Positions 6,348 through 15,258 are shown, counted from the first letter of the stretch. The stretch is 64,000 nt of DNA from Pseudanabaena sp. UWO311 (GCF_006937785.1 NZ_SJEE01000001.1:62001-126000), one strand, 5' to 3'. The notes: generated by a model not told the origin, from the letters alone. Translations and numbers: made by a program.

Positions 6348-8531
6348 AGGTCGCCCTTGAGACATAAAGTGCTTTTGTGAGCTCATTTCAGGCTCTCCAT
6401 CCTTGGGAGAGCGCTGAATATAGGTTCCATCTGCTTTAAGATCCCAAGCTTGACGATTATCGGCTAGGATGATTTCTAGAATCTGCTTCAGTTCCTTGAC
6501 TAGAGATCCTTCCTCAACGGGGGTAATTACCTCAACCCTTGCATCAAGATTACGCGGCATCCAGTCAGCACTACCGATATATACCTGCTCTTCGCCGCCA
6601 TTACTAAAGTAAAAGATGCGTGAATGTTCTAAGAAGCGACCGATCACACTGATCACCCTGATGCGATCGCTTAATCCCTTCACCTTAGGACGAATACAGC
6701 AAATACCACGAATGATCAGATCAATATTTACACCGACTTGCGAAGCCTCATACAGCGCCGAGATAATCTCAGGATCGACCAGTGAGTTCATTTTAGCAAT
6801 GATGTAGGAAGGATAGCCCTGCTTTTGATGTTCAATTTCGCGATGGATCAGTTTCAAGAATTTCTCGCGCATATTCACAGGTGCAACTAGCAGCTTGCGA
6901 TAATCGCGCTGACGGGAATAACCAGTCAGGTAGTTAAACAAATCAGTCAAATCTGCACCCAAATTATCATTGCAGCTAAAAATACCAAGATCGCTGTAAA
7001 ATCTCGCTGTTTTGGGATTGTAATTACCAGTACCAATGTGAACATAACGAACTAAGCGATCGCCTTCTTGCCTTACCACTAGAGCAGTTTTGGTGTGGGT
7101 TTTGAGATTCTTAAAGCCATATACGACATGTACTCCCGCATTTTCTAGCTTCTTCGCCCAGAGAATGTTATTCGCCTCATCAAATCGCGCTTTTAGCTCT
7201 ACTAACACTGCTACCTGCTTTCCATTCTCCGCCGCCCGAATCAGCGCATGGACAATTGGAGAATCTCCAGATGTGCGATATAGAGTTTGTTTGATCGCAA
7301 GTACATTGTCATCATTTGCCGCCTCTTCGATAAACCTCTGTACTGTGGTGGTGAACGACTGATAAGGATGATGAACTAAAAAATCACCTTCGCTAATGAT
7401 GTCAAAAATGTTCTTCCCATCCTCATCCCCTTGCTTTAATCGAGTATGAGTTACAGATTTCCATGGCTTATCTTGATACTCAGGCATTGGCAAAAAAGAG
7501 ATCGCCATCAGACTACCTAGACCAATTAGCCCTGGGATATCGTACACATCAGCTTCAGTAATTCCTAATTGCTCAATCAACTCCTTACGGATTTCTGGCG
7601 GGATATCGCTAGCGATTTCCATCCGCACAACTGAGCCGAACTTTTGTTTGCGTAGTTCTTCTTGCAGAGCCGAAATCAAGTCATCTGCTTCTTCTTCTTC
7701 GATGTCTAGTTCTGCATCACGGGTAATCCGAAATGGATAATAACTGATAATCTCCATTCCAGGAAATAACGCATCAAGGTTATGGGCGATTACCTGTTCC
7801 AACGGCACAAAAGTATGATCGTCAGTTTCAGGGATTTTGACAAAGCGTGGTAATACATTTGGTACTTTTACTCGTGCAAAGTTTTTTTCCTTAGTGTCGC
7901 GATCGCGCACAATCACCACCAAATTGAGACTGAGATTAGAAATGTAGGGAAATGGATGCGCAGGATCGACGGCTAGTGGCGTGAGAACAGGAAATAACTT
8001 GTCTTGGAAATAAGCTTTGAGATATCGCTGATGTTTCTTATCGATATCCTTGTAGTCAAGGAGCTTCACTCCATGATTATGTAATTCTGGACGCAATGTA
8101 TTCTCAAAAAATTCATGCTGCATCGTAACCAATGGCACAAGAGCCTCGCGAATTGCTTGCAACTGCTTTTCTGGATTAAGCCCATCATCGGAGATAATAT
8201 CCATCCGCTCAGCAAACTTTTTCTTTACCCTAGCCACTCTAACCATAAAAAACTCATCAAGGTTAGTGCTAAAAATTGCAAAGAATTTAGCTCGCTCTAG
8301 CAATGATGTGCGCGAGTCAAGTCCTTCGCTTAAAACTCTCTTATTAAAAGCAATCCAGCTTAGTTCACGATTAAAAAAATACATAGAGCGATCAACTGAC
8401 TTTTCATCTTGCTTGTCAATTGTCACTAGTGTAGATTCTGAGGTTTCTGACGACACAACACTTTCTATGATGTCAACTTCTAGCGAAACATCTAAATCTT
8501 TATTCTCTAAATCTTTTTTGGTTCTAGTCAT
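6336..8531 (-). CDS. ppk1: Polyphosphate kinase 1
   Basis: The 731-residue enzyme polymerises ATP gamma-phosphate into inorganic polyphosphate. The Ppk1 order of N, head, C1 and C2 domains is readable: FNRELSWIAFNKRVL near residue 55, the VLTPLAVDPAHPFPYISNLS block, LVHHPYQSFTTTV, and the catalytic-histidine segment RYVHIGTGNYNPKTARFYSDLG. It has a low-complexity, charged extension of about 50 residues before the family core. The C-terminal EFA is encoded by the shared palindrome with bioB and is probably not ancestral. Confidence 0.96.
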   Translation of the reverse strand: MTRTKKDLENKDLDVSLEVDIIESVVSSETSESTLVTIDKQDEKSVDRSMYFFNRELSWIAFNKRVLSEGLDSRTSLLERAKFFAIFSTNLDEFFMVRVARVKKKFAERMDIISDDGLNPEKQLQAIREALVPLVTMQHEFFENTLRPELHNHGVKLLDYKDIDKKHQRYLKAYFQDKLFPVLTPLAVDPAHPFPYISNLSLNLVVIVRDRDTKEKNFARVKVPNVLPRFVKIPETDDHTFVPLEQVIAHNLDALFPGMEIISYYPFRITRDAELDIEEEEADDLISALQEELRKQKFGSVVRMEIASDIPPEIRKELIEQLGITEADVYDIPGLIGLGSLMAISFLPMPEYQDKPWKSVTHTRLKQGDEDGKNIFDIISEGDFLVHHPYQSFTTTVQRFIEEAANDDNVLAIKQTLYRTSGDSPIVHALIRAAENGKQVAVLVELKARFDEANNILWAKKLENAGVHVVYGFKNLKTHTKTALVVRQEGDRLVRYVHIGTGNYNPKTARFYSDLGIFSCNDNLGADLTDLFNYLTGYSRQRDYRKLLVAPVNMREKFLKLIHREIEHQKQGYPSYIIAKMNSLVDPEIISALYEASQVGVNIDLIIRGICCIRPKVKGLSDRIRVISVIGRFLEHSRIFYFSNGGEEQVYIGSADWMPRNLDARVEVITPVEEGSLVKELKQILEIILADNRQAWDLKADGTYIQRSPKDGEPEMSSQKHFMSQGRPEFA

Positions 8532-8623
8532 AGGGGCAAAGCTATCGGCTGGAGTAAAACACTTAATACTAGATTAGCGAAGTATAGGTCATTACTATGT
8601 GAGCTTAAACACTTCTAAAAATA

Positions 8624-8651
8624 AAAGGCGGCACTTCGTGCCACCCTTTCT
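8624..8651 (-). terminator. Hairpin after the glutathione peroxidase gene
   Basis: An imperfect stem, aaaggcggcac-ttc-gtgccacccttt, lies just past the minus-strand stop at 8661 and ends in an A-rich (U-rich in RNA) tract. Confidence 0.55.
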
Positions 8652-8660
8652 TTACAAAAC

Positions 8661-9134
8661 TTAGCCTAAAAGTGCTTCGATATCTTTACGCAGACCAGTA
8701 TCTTCAGGTGCAACGCTGGAAGGGTAGTATTTCACAACTTTACCTTCTTTATCAACTAGAAACTTATTGAAGTTCCACTGCACTTGGCTACCTGTGGTCT
8801 CAGTGAGGTACTTGTAAGTATCGGCAATACCACTGCCACTTACCTTCACCTTGCTGAACATATCAAAGGTGACATCATAGGTGAGCGAGCAAAAGCTCTT
8901 GATTTCTGCCTCAGTACCAGGTTCCTGTGCGCCAAAATCGTTGCTAGGAAAGCCAAGAATCTCGAATCCTTTGTCTTTGTATTCACGATAAAGAGATTCT
9001 AGTCCTTTGTACTGCTTAGTGTAGCCACATTTGGAGGCAACGTTAACAACTAAGGCGACTTTGCCTTTGTACTGAGCGAGATCGACTGGTTGACCGTCAA
9101 TATTAGTGATCTTGAAATCGTAAAGAGTGGACAT
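8661..9134 (-). CDS. Glutathione peroxidase / thioredoxin-type peroxidase
   Basis: The 157-residue protein has the GPx signatures NVASKCGYT (peroxidatic Cys36, not selenocysteine), GFPSNDFGAQEPG and the catalytic WNF. A further Cys82 (SFC) lies where a resolving cysteine sits in Cys-GPx enzymes that use thioredoxin. Cyanobacterial homologues reduce lipid hydroperoxides, often with NADPH or thioredoxin as donor. It is monocistronic, with hairpins on both flanks (one at about 9180-9216). Confidence 0.94.
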   Translation of the reverse strand: MSTLYDFKITNIDGQPVDLAQYKGKVALVVNVASKCGYTKQYKGLESLYREYKDKGFEILGFPSNDFGAQEPGTEAEIKSFCSLTYDVTFDMFSKVKVSGSGIADTYKYLTETTGSQVQWNFNKFLVDKEGKVVKYYPSSVAPEDTGLRKDIEALLG

Positions 9135-9256
9135 ATTTTCGTTTTTAGGGTTATTTGAGAATTGTTAGTGTCAGCAGCAATTTTAGGGTTTTCAGCACGA
9201 AAATCCTAAAATTGCTGCATAGTTAAAAAACTTACTTAGCTTTTTATAGCGATCGC

Positions 9257-9781
9257 ATGGCAAGTGTAATTATTCTGATTGGTGTACCCGCGTGTGGCAA
9301 ATCTAGCCTCGCTGAGAAGATGTTGCGTGCTTCTAATCAGACTTCTCATCAGAATAGTAGCAGCCTCACCCATGGGCAAACCCAGCTAATCAGTCCCGAT
9401 CTGATTCGAGCATCACTCTATGGATCAGCCGAAATACAGGGAGACTGGACAGAAATTTGGGCGCAGGTGCAAGAAGCATTTGCAAATGCAGCGAAATCGC
9501 AACAATCTGTAATATATGATGCCACAAACTATAAACGCGAATATCGTAAAAATATTATTGACCTTGCCAAAGAACACCGATTTAAGCCAATCACAGGGAT
9601 TTGGCTAGATGTGCCGCTCTGGATTTGTTTATCACGAAATGACATGCGCGATCGCGTTGTCCCTGAAGATGTCGTAGTAGAAATGTATCGCACCCTTTCC
9701 TATAGCCCCCCAACCCTCAGCGAAGGCTTTGATCGCATCTTGCTGCGAGATCAGAAATTAGACAACGAATGGATTGACTGA
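9257..9781 (+). CDS. P-loop kinase-like protein (AAA_33 type)
   Basis: The protein has 174 residues. Walker A is at the extreme N terminus (GVPACGKS, residues 9-16). Next come an ISPDLIRASLYGS substrate segment, YDATNYKREYR, and a lid-like stretch SRNDMRDRVVPEDVV. This layout is that of the zeta-toxin/polynucleotide-kinase-like AAA_33 family. The true substrate is unknown. No antitoxin neighbour is present, so a toxin role is unlikely. The ATG follows a HIP1 site by one base. Confidence 0.82.
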   Translation: MASVIILIGVPACGKSSLAEKMLRASNQTSHQNSSSLTHGQTQLISPDLIRASLYGSAEIQGDWTEIWAQVQEAFANAAKSQQSVIYDATNYKREYRKNIIDLAKEHRFKPITGIWLDVPLWICLSRNDMRDRVVPEDVVVEMYRTLSYSPPTLSEGFDRILLRDQKLDNEWID

Positions 9782-9814
9782 CGAAAGGCGTTGCTTAGCA
9801 ACGCCTTTCGTTTA
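9781..9814. terminator. Bidirectional terminator between the P-loop kinase and SulP genes
   Basis: Acgaaaggcgttgc and gcaacgcctttcgt form a perfect stem around a short loop, with a T run on the plus side, between two convergent stops. Confidence 0.85.
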
Positions 9815-11509
9815 TGGTTTGGTAACCAGTGTTTTACTTAACGCAGCAGTCTCTTGAGACTTGTTGTCATTGGGCATAATCTTTCGTAGAGCATCATTAG
9901 TTGACTCAAAACAATTCTCTTGTCCAATTTCCTTGAGTAAGCCACTGCGATCTAAAAGTTGCTCGACTTCAGGACGCAAACCACTCAAAAACAACTGGCA
10001 ATTGTGGCGTTGTAAATCGTGATAAATCTCTTCTAGAGCAACTAGTCCAGTCGTATCCATACTCGGTACATAGCGCATTCTCAAAATCAAATACTTAACT
10101 TCAGGTGCATCACGAAGGAAGCTAACAAATCTCTCGGCTGCACCAAAGAACATCGGCCCATCAATCCGATAAATGGCGATTTGTTTGCCAAAATCTAGGG
10201 GTACGCCAGCAAGGAAGACATTATCTTCAGGCATTTTGACAAGACTGAGTTCACTCATCCGTTTGATAAAGAGAATACCAGCGGCAATTAGACCAACTTC
10301 CACCGCTAAGACTAGGTCAAAACAGACGGTAACTAGCCATGTCAGCATCATTACTCCGAAGTCAGCATAGGTAGTATGGATCAGTAGCCCGATCGCTTCC
10401 CACTCCATCATGCGAATACTGGTAATCATTAGGATTCCAGCGAGGGCAGCAAGCGGAACTTGCGAGGCAAGAGGTGCAAAAGCTAAGACGATCGCAGCAA
10501 GCGCGACACCGTGAATCACTCCTGATAAGCGAGTTTTACCACCAGCCCGCACATTTACCGCTGTACGGGCGATCGCACCAGTTGCAGGAATCCCACCGAA
10601 AAATGGCACGATCATATTCGCTAAACCCTGTCCAATTAGCTCTTGATCGCTATTGTGGCGATCGCTAACACTCATACCATCGGCAACCACGGCTGCTAAT
10701 AAAGATTCGATGCTGCCTAATGCGGCAAGGGCGATCGCGGGATTAATCAGCTCTCTAATTAATTTGAAATCATTCCAATGGGGAATCCCTTGGGGTATTG
10801 GTAAAGATTGGGGAATTAGCCCAATAGTAGGTACTTCTAGATGCCATTGTGATTTGGCGATGACTGCGGCTATGGTAGCGACGACTAACCCAACTAAAGA
10901 CCCTGGAATCGAGTGATTGATTCGGTTCCATAATAATTTTGTGCCTATGGTCAATAGGGCTAAGGCGATCGCTAACCAGTTATAGCCTTCCAAATTGGTG
11001 ACAGTTTGCCAAAGTGCTTGGAGGAAATGCTCTTGATTTGGCAGGTGCAACCCAAAGAAATTATTTAACTGTCCACAAAAGATAATTACGGCAATACCAT
11101 TGGTGAATCCTGCGGTGACAGGATAGGGAATGAATTTCACTAAACGCCCTAACTTTGCCACGCCGAGAGCAATTTGGATAATTCCCGCCATTACGCCAGC
11201 AATCCAAACTTTCTCGATGCCATATTTAGCGACAATTCCCACTAAAACAACAGCCATCGCTCCCGTGGGGCCCGTAATCTGCACAGGTGAGCCACCAAAT
11301 ACAGCGGCAACGACTCCAGCCACAATCGCTGTATAAAGCCCTGCTTTCGGCTCCACACCACTGGCGACTGCAAAGGCAAGCGCTAAGGGTAACGCGACGA
11401 CTGCGGCGGTAAGTCCCCCCGTCAGATCGCCACGAAAATTACTAAATAATCCCTTGAAGGGTTTATTTTTGGGACTTTGATTGTTGCCTAAGCTTACTGC
11501 TTGTGCCAT
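9812..11509 (-). CDS. SulP family anion transporter with STAS domain
   Basis: The 565-residue inner-membrane protein has a hydrophobic core of about residues 25-430. It carries the SulP signatures GLTAAVVALPLALAFAVASG and GPTGAMAVVL, and the conserved NMIVPFFGGIPATGAIART. A cytoplasmic STAS domain follows at about 445-545 (MDTTGLVALEEI). SulP proteins move sulfate, bicarbonate or other anions. It does not resemble the cyanobacterial bicarbonate transporter BicA closely enough to use that name. The ArsR-type gene lies 10 bp upstream on the same strand and probably controls it. Confidence 0.92.
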   Translation of the reverse strand: MAQAVSLGNNQSPKNKPFKGLFSNFRGDLTGGLTAAVVALPLALAFAVASGVEPKAGLYTAIVAGVVAAVFGGSPVQITGPTGAMAVVLVGIVAKYGIEKVWIAGVMAGIIQIALGVAKLGRLVKFIPYPVTAGFTNGIAVIIFCGQLNNFFGLHLPNQEHFLQALWQTVTNLEGYNWLAIALALLTIGTKLLWNRINHSIPGSLVGLVVATIAAVIAKSQWHLEVPTIGLIPQSLPIPQGIPHWNDFKLIRELINPAIALAALGSIESLLAAVVADGMSVSDRHNSDQELIGQGLANMIVPFFGGIPATGAIARTAVNVRAGGKTRLSGVIHGVALAAIVLAFAPLASQVPLAALAGILMITSIRMMEWEAIGLLIHTTYADFGVMMLTWLVTVCFDLVLAVEVGLIAAGILFIKRMSELSLVKMPEDNVFLAGVPLDFGKQIAIYRIDGPMFFGAAERFVSFLRDAPEVKYLILRMRYVPSMDTTGLVALEEIYHDLQRHNCQLFLSGLRPEVEQLLDRSGLLKEIGQENCFESTNDALRKIMPNDNKSQETAALSKTLVTKP

Positions 11510-11519
11510 GAGATTCTAA

Positions 11520-11858
11520 TTACTCCAATTTTTGCAGGGATTCCCGCATTTCAATTACATGATTGTTAAAAAGTTCTAGCGCCGCATCCAACACCTTAAA
11601 AATCGTGGGATCACCGACGGAATAGTAAGCAAAGTTTCCTTGTTTCCGCGATCGCACTAGGTTGTATCGCCGCATCACTGACAACTGTTGCGAAACTGCT
11701 GATGGCTCTGCCTCAATCCCCTGCGCGATCGAATTAACGCTCTGCTCACTGATCCGCAAAGCATCTAATATCTGAATCCGAACGGGATTGGACAAAACCT
11801 TAAATAAATCAGCCTTGAAATAACTCGGTTGAAATGTCATATGAACGACCTTACTCAC
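11520..11858 (-). CDS. ArsR/SmtB-type winged-helix regulator
   Basis: The 112-residue protein has a winged helix-turn-helix (LSNPVRIQILDALRISEQSVNSIAQGIEAEPSAVSQQLSVMRRYNLV). It contains no cysteine, so it cannot be a thiolate metal sensor of the ELCVC type. The ligand could be bound elsewhere or be non-metal. It is the first gene of a likely two-gene operon with the SulP transporter (10-bp gap). Confidence 0.9.
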   Translation of the reverse strand: MSKVVHMTFQPSYFKADLFKVLSNPVRIQILDALRISEQSVNSIAQGIEAEPSAVSQQLSVMRRYNLVRSRKQGNFAYYSVGDPTIFKVLDAALELFNNHVIEMRESLQKLE

Positions 11859-12198
11859 TTACGCCTCCTAAACTTTACGAGATTGAGTTGCAAGGTTAAG
11901 AGTGTATTCAGTAGATCTTTTATACTTAAAGATGCATGTATTCTAACCTATGAATCTTCAAAGTATTGCGGATAAAAGGTAAAGAGGTAGCTTTTTATTT
12001 AGTGAAACTGATTTTGGGATTTTCAACGCTTCCGATGCTGAAAATCCCAAAATCGATTTTTTGAAAGCCCGCCTACGGGCTTTCAAAAAATCGATTTTTA
12101 TAATCAGAATTGCTATTAAAAAATAATTGGGCTTTGTCTATTTCTCGTTTTGTGTTAGCTTAAATAGACTCAATCTCTAAGGGGTACAGTAGGTTAAA
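11859..12198. other. Intergenic region with divergent promoters and a palindromic element
   Basis: This 340-bp gap lies between the divergent ArsR-type gene and the small basic protein gene. The only clear structure is the family A double hairpin at 12005-12114. The remaining AT-rich DNA on both sides should hold the two promoters, but no box is convincing by eye. Confidence 0.6.
12005..12114. repeat. Family A palindromic element, copy 1
   Basis: Two nested hairpins sit back to back: gattttgggattttc... with its complement, and gattttttgaaagcccgc with its complement. The right flank ends in ataatcagaattgct. The same plan occurs at 19281-19409 and 27735-27836. Confidence 0.75.
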
Positions 12199-12414
12199 AT
12201 GGCTAAGCGCCGCAATCAGAAAAAAGAAAAAGCTCTTCGCAACCAAGCGTATGCGCGTAAGTTTCGTAAGCGCACCCCAATGGGTCGCTTTGGGCGTAGA
12301 AGACCAATGGGCAGCTATAACGATCCAGAAGATTCTGAATCCAATGGAGCTGCTGATACAGGTGCAGCCGATACTGGCGCTGCTGACACTGGCGTTGGTG
12401 GCAATAAATTCTAA
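12199..12414 (+). CDS. Small, very basic cyanobacterial protein
   Basis: The protein has 71 residues. The first 40 are extremely Lys/Arg-rich (AKRRNQKKEKALRNQAYARK, then RKRTPMGRFGRRRP), and the tail is acidic with three GAADT repeats. I recall short proteins with this N terminus as conserved but uncharacterised in cyanobacteria. The composition suggests RNA or ribosome binding, which is inference only. tsaB begins 39 bp downstream on the same strand. Confidence 0.75.
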   Translation: MAKRRNQKKEKALRNQAYARKFRKRTPMGRFGRRRPMGSYNDPEDSESNGAADTGAADTGAADTGVGGNKF

Positions 12415-12453
12415 TTTGAATTCTGGTGATTATATTCCAGTATTCTACGGATC

Positions 12454-12906
12454 ATGACCACAAGTTTTGCCCTTGCTTTACATACAACGACTACCAAATT
12501 AGAGCTTGCGATCGCTGAACTTAACCCAAATTCTGATCGCAATCCTCAAATCTATAGCATTCACAAGCAGCAGTCATGGGAACTAGGCAGAGAACTATCT
12601 CTACAGTTACATGACTGCTTAGGTTTGTTTGTGGGTGACCGCGCATGGACTGATTTTGCTTTTTTAGCGATCGCCACAGGTATCGGTAGTTTCACTGGCA
12701 CAAGGATTGGCATTGTTGTCGCAAGAACAATTGGCGAACAGTTAAATATCCCTGTATATGGGATTGACTGCCAAACAATTATTTCTAGAGCACAGCAGTC
12801 TAAACCAGCCTTATCTCTAAGTGAAAGTTTGTTAGCGATCGCTCACGATCAATGGCAAGCAGGTATTTATCCTAGTTGGCAAGATGCTTTGCCAATCTAT
12901 GAATAA
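12454..12906 (+). CDS. tsaB: tRNA threonylcarbamoyladenosine biosynthesis protein TsaB
   Basis: The 150-residue ASKHA-fold protein carries the TsaB hallmarks SWELGRELSLQLHD and ATGIGSFTGTRIGIVVARTIGEQLNIPVYGID. TsaB is the partner of TsaD in making t6A37 on ANN-decoding tRNAs. It is short beside typical TsaB proteins of 200-230 residues: the C-terminal lobe is reduced to about 30 residues after the FTGTR motif region. The reading frame ends cleanly before a strong terminator, so the short form is probably real. Confidence 0.85.
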   Translation: MTTSFALALHTTTTKLELAIAELNPNSDRNPQIYSIHKQQSWELGRELSLQLHDCLGLFVGDRAWTDFAFLAIATGIGSFTGTRIGIVVARTIGEQLNIPVYGIDCQTIISRAQQSKPALSLSESLLAIAHDQWQAGIYPSWQDALPIYE

Positions 12907-12943
12907 AAAGCAGAAGGGACGCTATGCGTCCCTTCTGCTTTTT
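12905..12943 (+). terminator. Terminator after tsaB
   Basis: Perfect 18-bp arms (aaaaagcagaagggacgc and its complement) with a 3-nt loop and a terminal T run overlap the tsaB stop codon by two bases. Confidence 0.9.
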
Positions 12944-13090
12944 CGTATCTCAAAGTGATAGAATTACAGTGTTGAAAGTACATAAAAGTTGAACTTTCTT
13001 AACTAGCGATCAATCGTTAGGATTAGAAGGGAAAGATTTTATTACTTAAGCAAAACCCACTTAAGACGGTAGTTATTCCCAGCTTGACCT

Positions 13091-13351
13091 ATGCTTCAAG
13101 ACGCGATCGCCATTCGTCAATATCAAAAGATTACCGACTCTCTAGTCGAAATGTCAGAACGTGGTTATCGTTCTACGGACGAAATGAGACTTTTTTTAGA
13201 CGGTTATCTCTCGGCTCTACGCTTTACTAATGCTGTAGAAGCTCATCATATTCATCGTCTTGAAGAAGAAGTAATCCGATTTTTATATGATTCCTCCAAC
13301 TTTGCCTCTCCTTATGAGTTTGAGTTTGAGGTTGAACGGGGTGAAAGATAA
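13091..13351 (+). CDS. Small conserved cyanobacterial protein (DUF6761-like)
   Basis: The 86-residue acidic, mostly helical protein (AIRQYQKITDSLVEMSERGY, later HRLEEEVIRFLYD) resembles a cyanobacterial family I recall as DUF6761; function unknown. Its last 40 bp overlap the convergent rsmG 3' end (13312-13351), so both C termini are encoded on opposite strands of the same DNA. Confidence 0.75.
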   Translation: MLQDAIAIRQYQKITDSLVEMSERGYRSTDEMRLFLDGYLSALRFTNAVEAHHIHRLEEEVIRFLYDSSNFASPYEFEFEVERGER

Positions 13352-14004
13352 ACGCTATGGCGAATCCCTGCTGTAAGCGGAGTTTGAAAGCGATCTTGCT
13401 TAACGACTTGTAACCCTTGTTGCTCACAAAATATATCTAGATGTTCACTCTCTTCGGGTAGCCATTGACCACGATATAGTACTGCTGTGCCGCTTTTTTT
13501 GAGAAATGGTAATGCGTAATCAGCACAAATATCTGGCTTGCCTACGGCTCTTACAAGGGCTAAGTCGTACTTTTTTTTATAATCTGAGAGTTTATTAATT
13601 TCTTCGCTACGCCCTGATAGCGCGATCGCATTAGATAATTGCAGAGTTTCAATTGTTTCTTGGACAAAGGCAACCTTTTTTTGCTTGCTATCTAACAAGA
13701 TGACTTGCCACGACGGCTTGGCGATCGCGATCGGCAGCCCTGGAAACCCTGCACCAGTGCCAATATCAATTACCTTAAGATCTTCACGATCCCAGAAAGC
13801 TAATACGCCACGTAATGAATCCCATAAATGCTTTTCCCAAAAATCATCAGCAGCCGTAATCCGAGTCAGATTTTGTTTGCTATTGCCTTCTAGGACAAGT
13901 TCGTACAGCTTTTCAAATTGATCAATTTGATCAGGGGTTGGTGACCAGTTGAGGGTAGATTGCCAATGCTCGAATAGATGGGAAAAGTGGGGCATAAAAA
14001 ACAT
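13312..14004 (-). CDS. rsmG: 16S rRNA 7-methylguanosine methyltransferase RsmG (GidB)
   Basis: The 230-residue class I SAM methyltransferase has motif I VIDIGTGAGFPGLPIAIA at about residue 75, then LLDSKQKKVAFVQETI and LVRAVGKP. RsmG methylates N7 of G527 of 16S rRNA (E. coli numbering). The length matches the family. The 3' end overlaps the neighbouring convergent gene by 40 bp. Confidence 0.95.
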   Translation of the reverse strand: MFFMPHFSHLFEHWQSTLNWSPTPDQIDQFEKLYELVLEGNSKQNLTRITAADDFWEKHLWDSLRGVLAFWDREDLKVIDIGTGAGFPGLPIAIAKPSWQVILLDSKQKKVAFVQETIETLQLSNAIALSGRSEEINKLSDYKKKYDLALVRAVGKPDICADYALPFLKKSGTAVLYRGQWLPEESEHLDIFCEQQGLQVVKQDRFQTPLTAGIRHSVYLSPRSTSNSNS

Positions 14005-14329
14005 GAAGTAAATACTGCGCTTCGCGCAATCTCTACTTTATACCAAAACACAAAATGGCTACGCCATTTTGTGTTTTTAAAACCCTTACGGGGTTTGGGT
14101 TTTAATTCACAGAAGTATTGCCACACTTTTGTGAATTGGTATTACTAGCGATCTCGGGATCTCTTATTCGATGTTTGTGGAATTTCGACATTAGACGATA
14201 AGATCAAACAAACATTAAGATTCATGTAGCATTGCTAAGCGATGATAGATGAATAGCTGCGCGAAGAGCTGTCGCTTATTGCCTGCTACCGATATAACAA
14301 AAAAATATAATAATTAAGGATGAAATCTA
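14005..14329. other. Intergenic region upstream of the Hlip-like gene
   Basis: This 325-bp gap lies between divergent genes. It contains the family B palindromic element at 14041-14141. The remainder (14142-14329) is unstructured AT-rich DNA that should carry the promoter of the Hlip-like gene. Confidence 0.6.
14041..14141. repeat. Family B palindromic element, copy 1
   Basis: The 101-bp element is bounded by TACCAA and TTGGTA. Inside are three consecutive hairpins: cacaaaatggc-tac-gccattttgtg, aaacccttacggggttt, and ttcacagaagt...acttttgtgaa. An element of the same length and order occurs at 36743-36843, and a reversed, partly degraded one at 15545-15650. Confidence 0.85.
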
Positions 14330-14557
14330 ATGACCGAAGAACCTAAAGTGCGGACTGCTTTTACAAAAGATGAGCGCGGCATCTTGAATAATTGGGCAAT
14401 CGAACCCAAGATGTATTTTGATGACAAAGCCGAGAAAAACTCTGACAATCAAGTCAATAAGCAGACTGGCAAAATGCCGAAAGGACGATTGGCAATGATT
14501 GGGATTACCTTGCTCGTCTTGGCAATGATTGGGATTACCTTGATTTCTATTGCTTAG
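14330..14557 (+). CDS. High-light-inducible-protein-like small membrane protein with duplicated helix segment
   Basis: The protein has 75 residues. The soluble N terminus (FTKDERGILNNWAIEPKMYF) and the KGRLAMIG start of a single membrane helix resemble cyanobacterial Hlip/SCP proteins, which bind chlorophyll through an ExxNGRxAMxG motif. Here the preceding glutamate is absent. The helix continues as two copies of LAMIGITL encoded by an exact 24-bp direct repeat with a 30-bp period (14497-14520 and 14527-14550), replacing the usual end. Pigment binding may be altered. RBS aaggatg lies upstream. Confidence 0.72.
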   Translation: MTEEPKVRTAFTKDERGILNNWAIEPKMYFDDKAEKNSDNQVNKQTGKMPKGRLAMIGITLLVLAMIGITLISIA

Positions 14558-14569
14558 GGCTTGGTCGTA

Positions 14570-14634
14570 AAATAAAGAAGCAATTTTTGGATGGCGCGGC
14601 TTTGCCCCGCCATCCAAAAATTGCTTCTTTGATT
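14570..14634. terminator. Palindrome after the Hlip-like gene
   Basis: A long perfect stem built from aaagaagcaatttttggatggcg and its complement around a short GC-rich loop lies about 12 bp after the stop. It could terminate transcription or be another palindromic insert. Confidence 0.7.
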
Positions 14635-14737
14635 CAATTTCAGATTCTTTGGGTAGTTACTGGTAAAGAATTTTTACGAATTATCGGCTTCTAAAAATGG
14701 AGGTAAAGCTTGCCTTTGCTACTAGAATTATAATTTT

Positions 14738-15238
14738 ATGACAATTCCCCAAGACCCAATTCAGTTTTTAACGCTTGCCGAAGCCCATGCGATCGATGGG
14801 GCTATGCTTTCCACGATGGAAAAATTTATGACTCGCATCACGATTTCATCAATGCGGATCATCACCAAAATTGCTCAAGAATTGAATATTCATGCTGAAG
14901 AGATCGGAGCTAGCCAAATCGTGCAATGGATTGAGCATGATTCGCAGATTCGTAAAGAGCAAGGTGAAGATGCTGCATTTTTGAAATGGACTTCACCGCA
15001 TCCTGATTTAGACTTTGAAGATAATCGTCAGGATGAAGTTACACCTGCGAATCTTTCTAGTCATGAAAAATTTCTCACGCGCATGGTGATTTCTGCTATG
15101 ACGGCATTAGTTGCGATCGCGAAAGATCACAGCGCTCACATCGAAGATTTGACCGTATCGCAAATAATTTCTTGGGTGGAACGCGATGCCAAAGTTAAGC
15201 GTGAACAGGGTGTCGAAGCAGCATTTTTATCATGGTGA
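14738..15238 (+). CDS. Unknown protein made of two homologous ~65-residue repeats
   Basis: The protein has 166 residues and no family is recognised. It contains two tandem homologous units, each starting near EKF(M/L)TR and ending in EQG(E/V)(D/E)AAFL(K/S)W. The first covers about residues 28-88 and the second about 107-166. They are separated by a short acidic linker. Each unit looks helical, with no signal peptide or membrane segment. A small cysK remnant follows. Confidence 0.75.
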   Translation: MTIPQDPIQFLTLAEAHAIDGAMLSTMEKFMTRITISSMRIITKIAQELNIHAEEIGASQIVQWIEHDSQIRKEQGEDAAFLKWTSPHPDLDFEDNRQDEVTPANLSSHEKFLTRMVISAMTALVAIAKDHSAHIEDLTVSQIISWVERDAKVKREQGVEAAFLSW

Positions 15239-15258
15239 CATAAGGATATCGCTTAATT

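Noticed and set aside
8266-8577. Plus-strand ORF opposite ppk1
   Set aside because: Ser/Leu-rich shadow of the low-complexity N terminus of ppk1.
9812-11509. Naming the SulP transporter bicA
   Set aside because: SulP signatures are clear but key loop wording differs from known BicA, and the substrate cannot be read from sequence.
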